The position numbers were made by a program, and so were the translations under genes. Shown one piece after another: positions 13,419-13,894 of a stretch of 13,894 nucleotides of DNA. Source of the stretch: DATLXU01 sp035575515 (GTDB lineage Bacteria; Acidobacteriota; Blastocatellia; UBA7656). How positions within the stretch are numbered: the stretch's first letter is position 1; each line of letters opens with the position of its first letter. The notes under the pieces are model-generated. The model saw only the letters and a program-made list of their open reading frames with translations. It had not been told where the DNA came from and ran no database searches. The stretch covers positions 1 through 13,894 of the forward strand of contig DATLXU010000050.1 of NCBI GenBank assembly GCA_035575515.1, given 5' to 3'.

Positions 13419-13611
13419 TACGGGTTCGGCCCATTTCGATTTGACGCCGTAGAGCGTCCTGCTACGCGACGGCGAGTCAGTGCCGCTCGCCGCAAAGGCG
13501 CTCGGCTGCCTGCTCGTATAAAACAGTGGGCACATCCTAAAGAGGGATGAACTGATGAAGAAGCTATCGCCCGACAGCTTTATCGAAGAGTTGAACCTTG
13601 CCCACTATTGA
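13419..13611 (+). pseudogene. winged-helix (OmpR/CadC-type) transcription regulator remnant
   Basis: The plus strand reads YGFGPFRFDAVER in one frame (13419-13457), then VLLRDGESVPLAAKALGCLLV, a TAA stop at 13519-13521, and NSGHILKRDELMKKLSPDSF followed by IEELNLAHY and TGA at 13609-13611 in the next frame. Joined, this is the start of the DNA-binding winged helix common in acidobacterial regulators (F-G-P-F-R-x-D ... V-L-L-R-D-G ... K-D-E-L-M ... P-D-x-F-x-E-E-x-N-L). A frameshift near 13455, a stop where about three codons seem to be missing, and loss of everything after the first 60-65 residues show that it is dead. The expected downstream sensor part is absent; the frame runs into the 3' flank of the convergent ispH gene. 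Confidence 0.8.
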
Positions 13612-13689
13612 AGGTCAAAGAGGTGACGAAGCCCTGAAGCCTCAAACAGCGAAAGAAGACTTGCGCGCATCACAGCGCGTCACAACACG

Positions 13690-13894
13690 CTATAAAGTCC
13701 AGAGTGAACCAACGGCGCAAGAATTCACGATTCGATCAATCACTTCACCGACCAGACGATCAGGAGTTGACGCGCCCGCAGTGATTCCGATTATCACATC
13801 ACCCGATGGCAGCCAGTTCTCGCTTGCAACTTCATCGCTTTGACCGACGGGCTTATGTCGAATGCGCGAAGCCGATTCGATGCAGCTTGCGTCG
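13690..13894 (-). CDS. ispH: ispH (lytB) C-terminal part, gene continues beyond the window
   Basis: The minus strand encodes 67 residues ending at TAG 13690-13692. They contain SASRIRHKPVG, ENWLPSGDVIIGITAGASTP and DRLVGEVIDRIVN. The block W-L-P-x-G-x-V-x-I-G-(I/L)-T-A-G-A-S-T-P-D is the C-terminal signature of IspH; its Ser/Thr residues bind the substrate diphosphate. The enzyme reduces HMBPP to IPP and DMAPP. The upstream part and start lie right of the window. The visible frame is clean, so this copy may be intact. Because the fragment at 1-140 is an N-terminus on the same strand whose body lies left of the window, the two cannot be one gene in a linear molecule. Confidence 0.88.
   Translation of the reverse strand, partial: DASCIESASRIRHKPVGQSDEVASENWLPSGDVIIGITAGASTPDRLVGEVIDRIVNSCAVGSLWTL

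Noticed and set aside
13598..13843. A plus-strand open frame of 81 codons
   Set aside because: It is opposite the clear IspH C-terminus, has no good ribosome site and has low-complexity composition.
1..13894. A complete small circular element (plasmid or phage)
   Set aside because: Joining the ends would fuse ispH residues before the first cluster Cys directly to its last 67 residues, with the middle missing. There is also no replication, partition or phage gene.

Overview
The window looks like soil-type Acidobacteriota, probably a Blastocatellia-like genome. The grounds are an ECF sigma factor of the kind paired with a Ser/Thr kinase, a membrane-anchored kinase carrying WD40 propellers, a remnant of the winged-helix regulators abundant in that phylum, many small secreted proteins, and a long-form IspH. 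This placement is inference from gene content.

Layout. 1-140: the N-terminal part of an ispH gene (minus strand), cut off from its start codon by an insertion sequence. 141-997: a decayed IS5-family element. 1001-2454: an IS701-like element whose transposase is closed by one in-frame stop. That stop can be explained by an 11-bp inversion inside a 9-bp inverted repeat. 2476-5800: a row of minus-strand genes separated by four attC-like sites of 92-95 bp. This is an integron cassette array with no integrase gene in view (a CALIN-type cluster). Its cassettes carry small secreted proteins and a BrnT/BrnA-type toxin-antitoxin pair. 5871-6976: two more minus-strand secreted-protein genes (an EF-hand protein and a carboxypeptidase-regulatory-like beta-sandwich) without visible attC sites. 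7245-10839: a plus-strand two-gene signalling operon (ECF sigma factor, then a kinase with WD40 repeats). 10952-10983: a strong hairpin between convergent genes. 11006-13075: a large secreted protein with tandem Ig-like repeats. 13419-13611: a broken winged-helix regulator. 13690-13894: the C-terminal part of an ispH gene, again on the minus strand.

How it fits together. Both ends of the window lie in ispH, but the right end holds the C-terminus and the left end the N-terminus, both on the minus strand. In a linear molecule this means two ispH copies flank the region. The copy at the right could then be the working gene, and the left one may have tolerated loss of its start. The cassette array, two adjacent ISs and two gene remnants mark the flanks as a plastic region. 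The sigma/kinase operon in the middle looks intact. A repeat of about 80 bp with a 34-bp identical core, which also reads as a 14-codon micro-ORF, occurs twice, at 7083 and 13083. Each copy lies upstream of a minus-strand secreted-protein gene, and on the plus strand each precedes a regulator (intact or broken).

No tRNA, rRNA or CRISPR array was seen.
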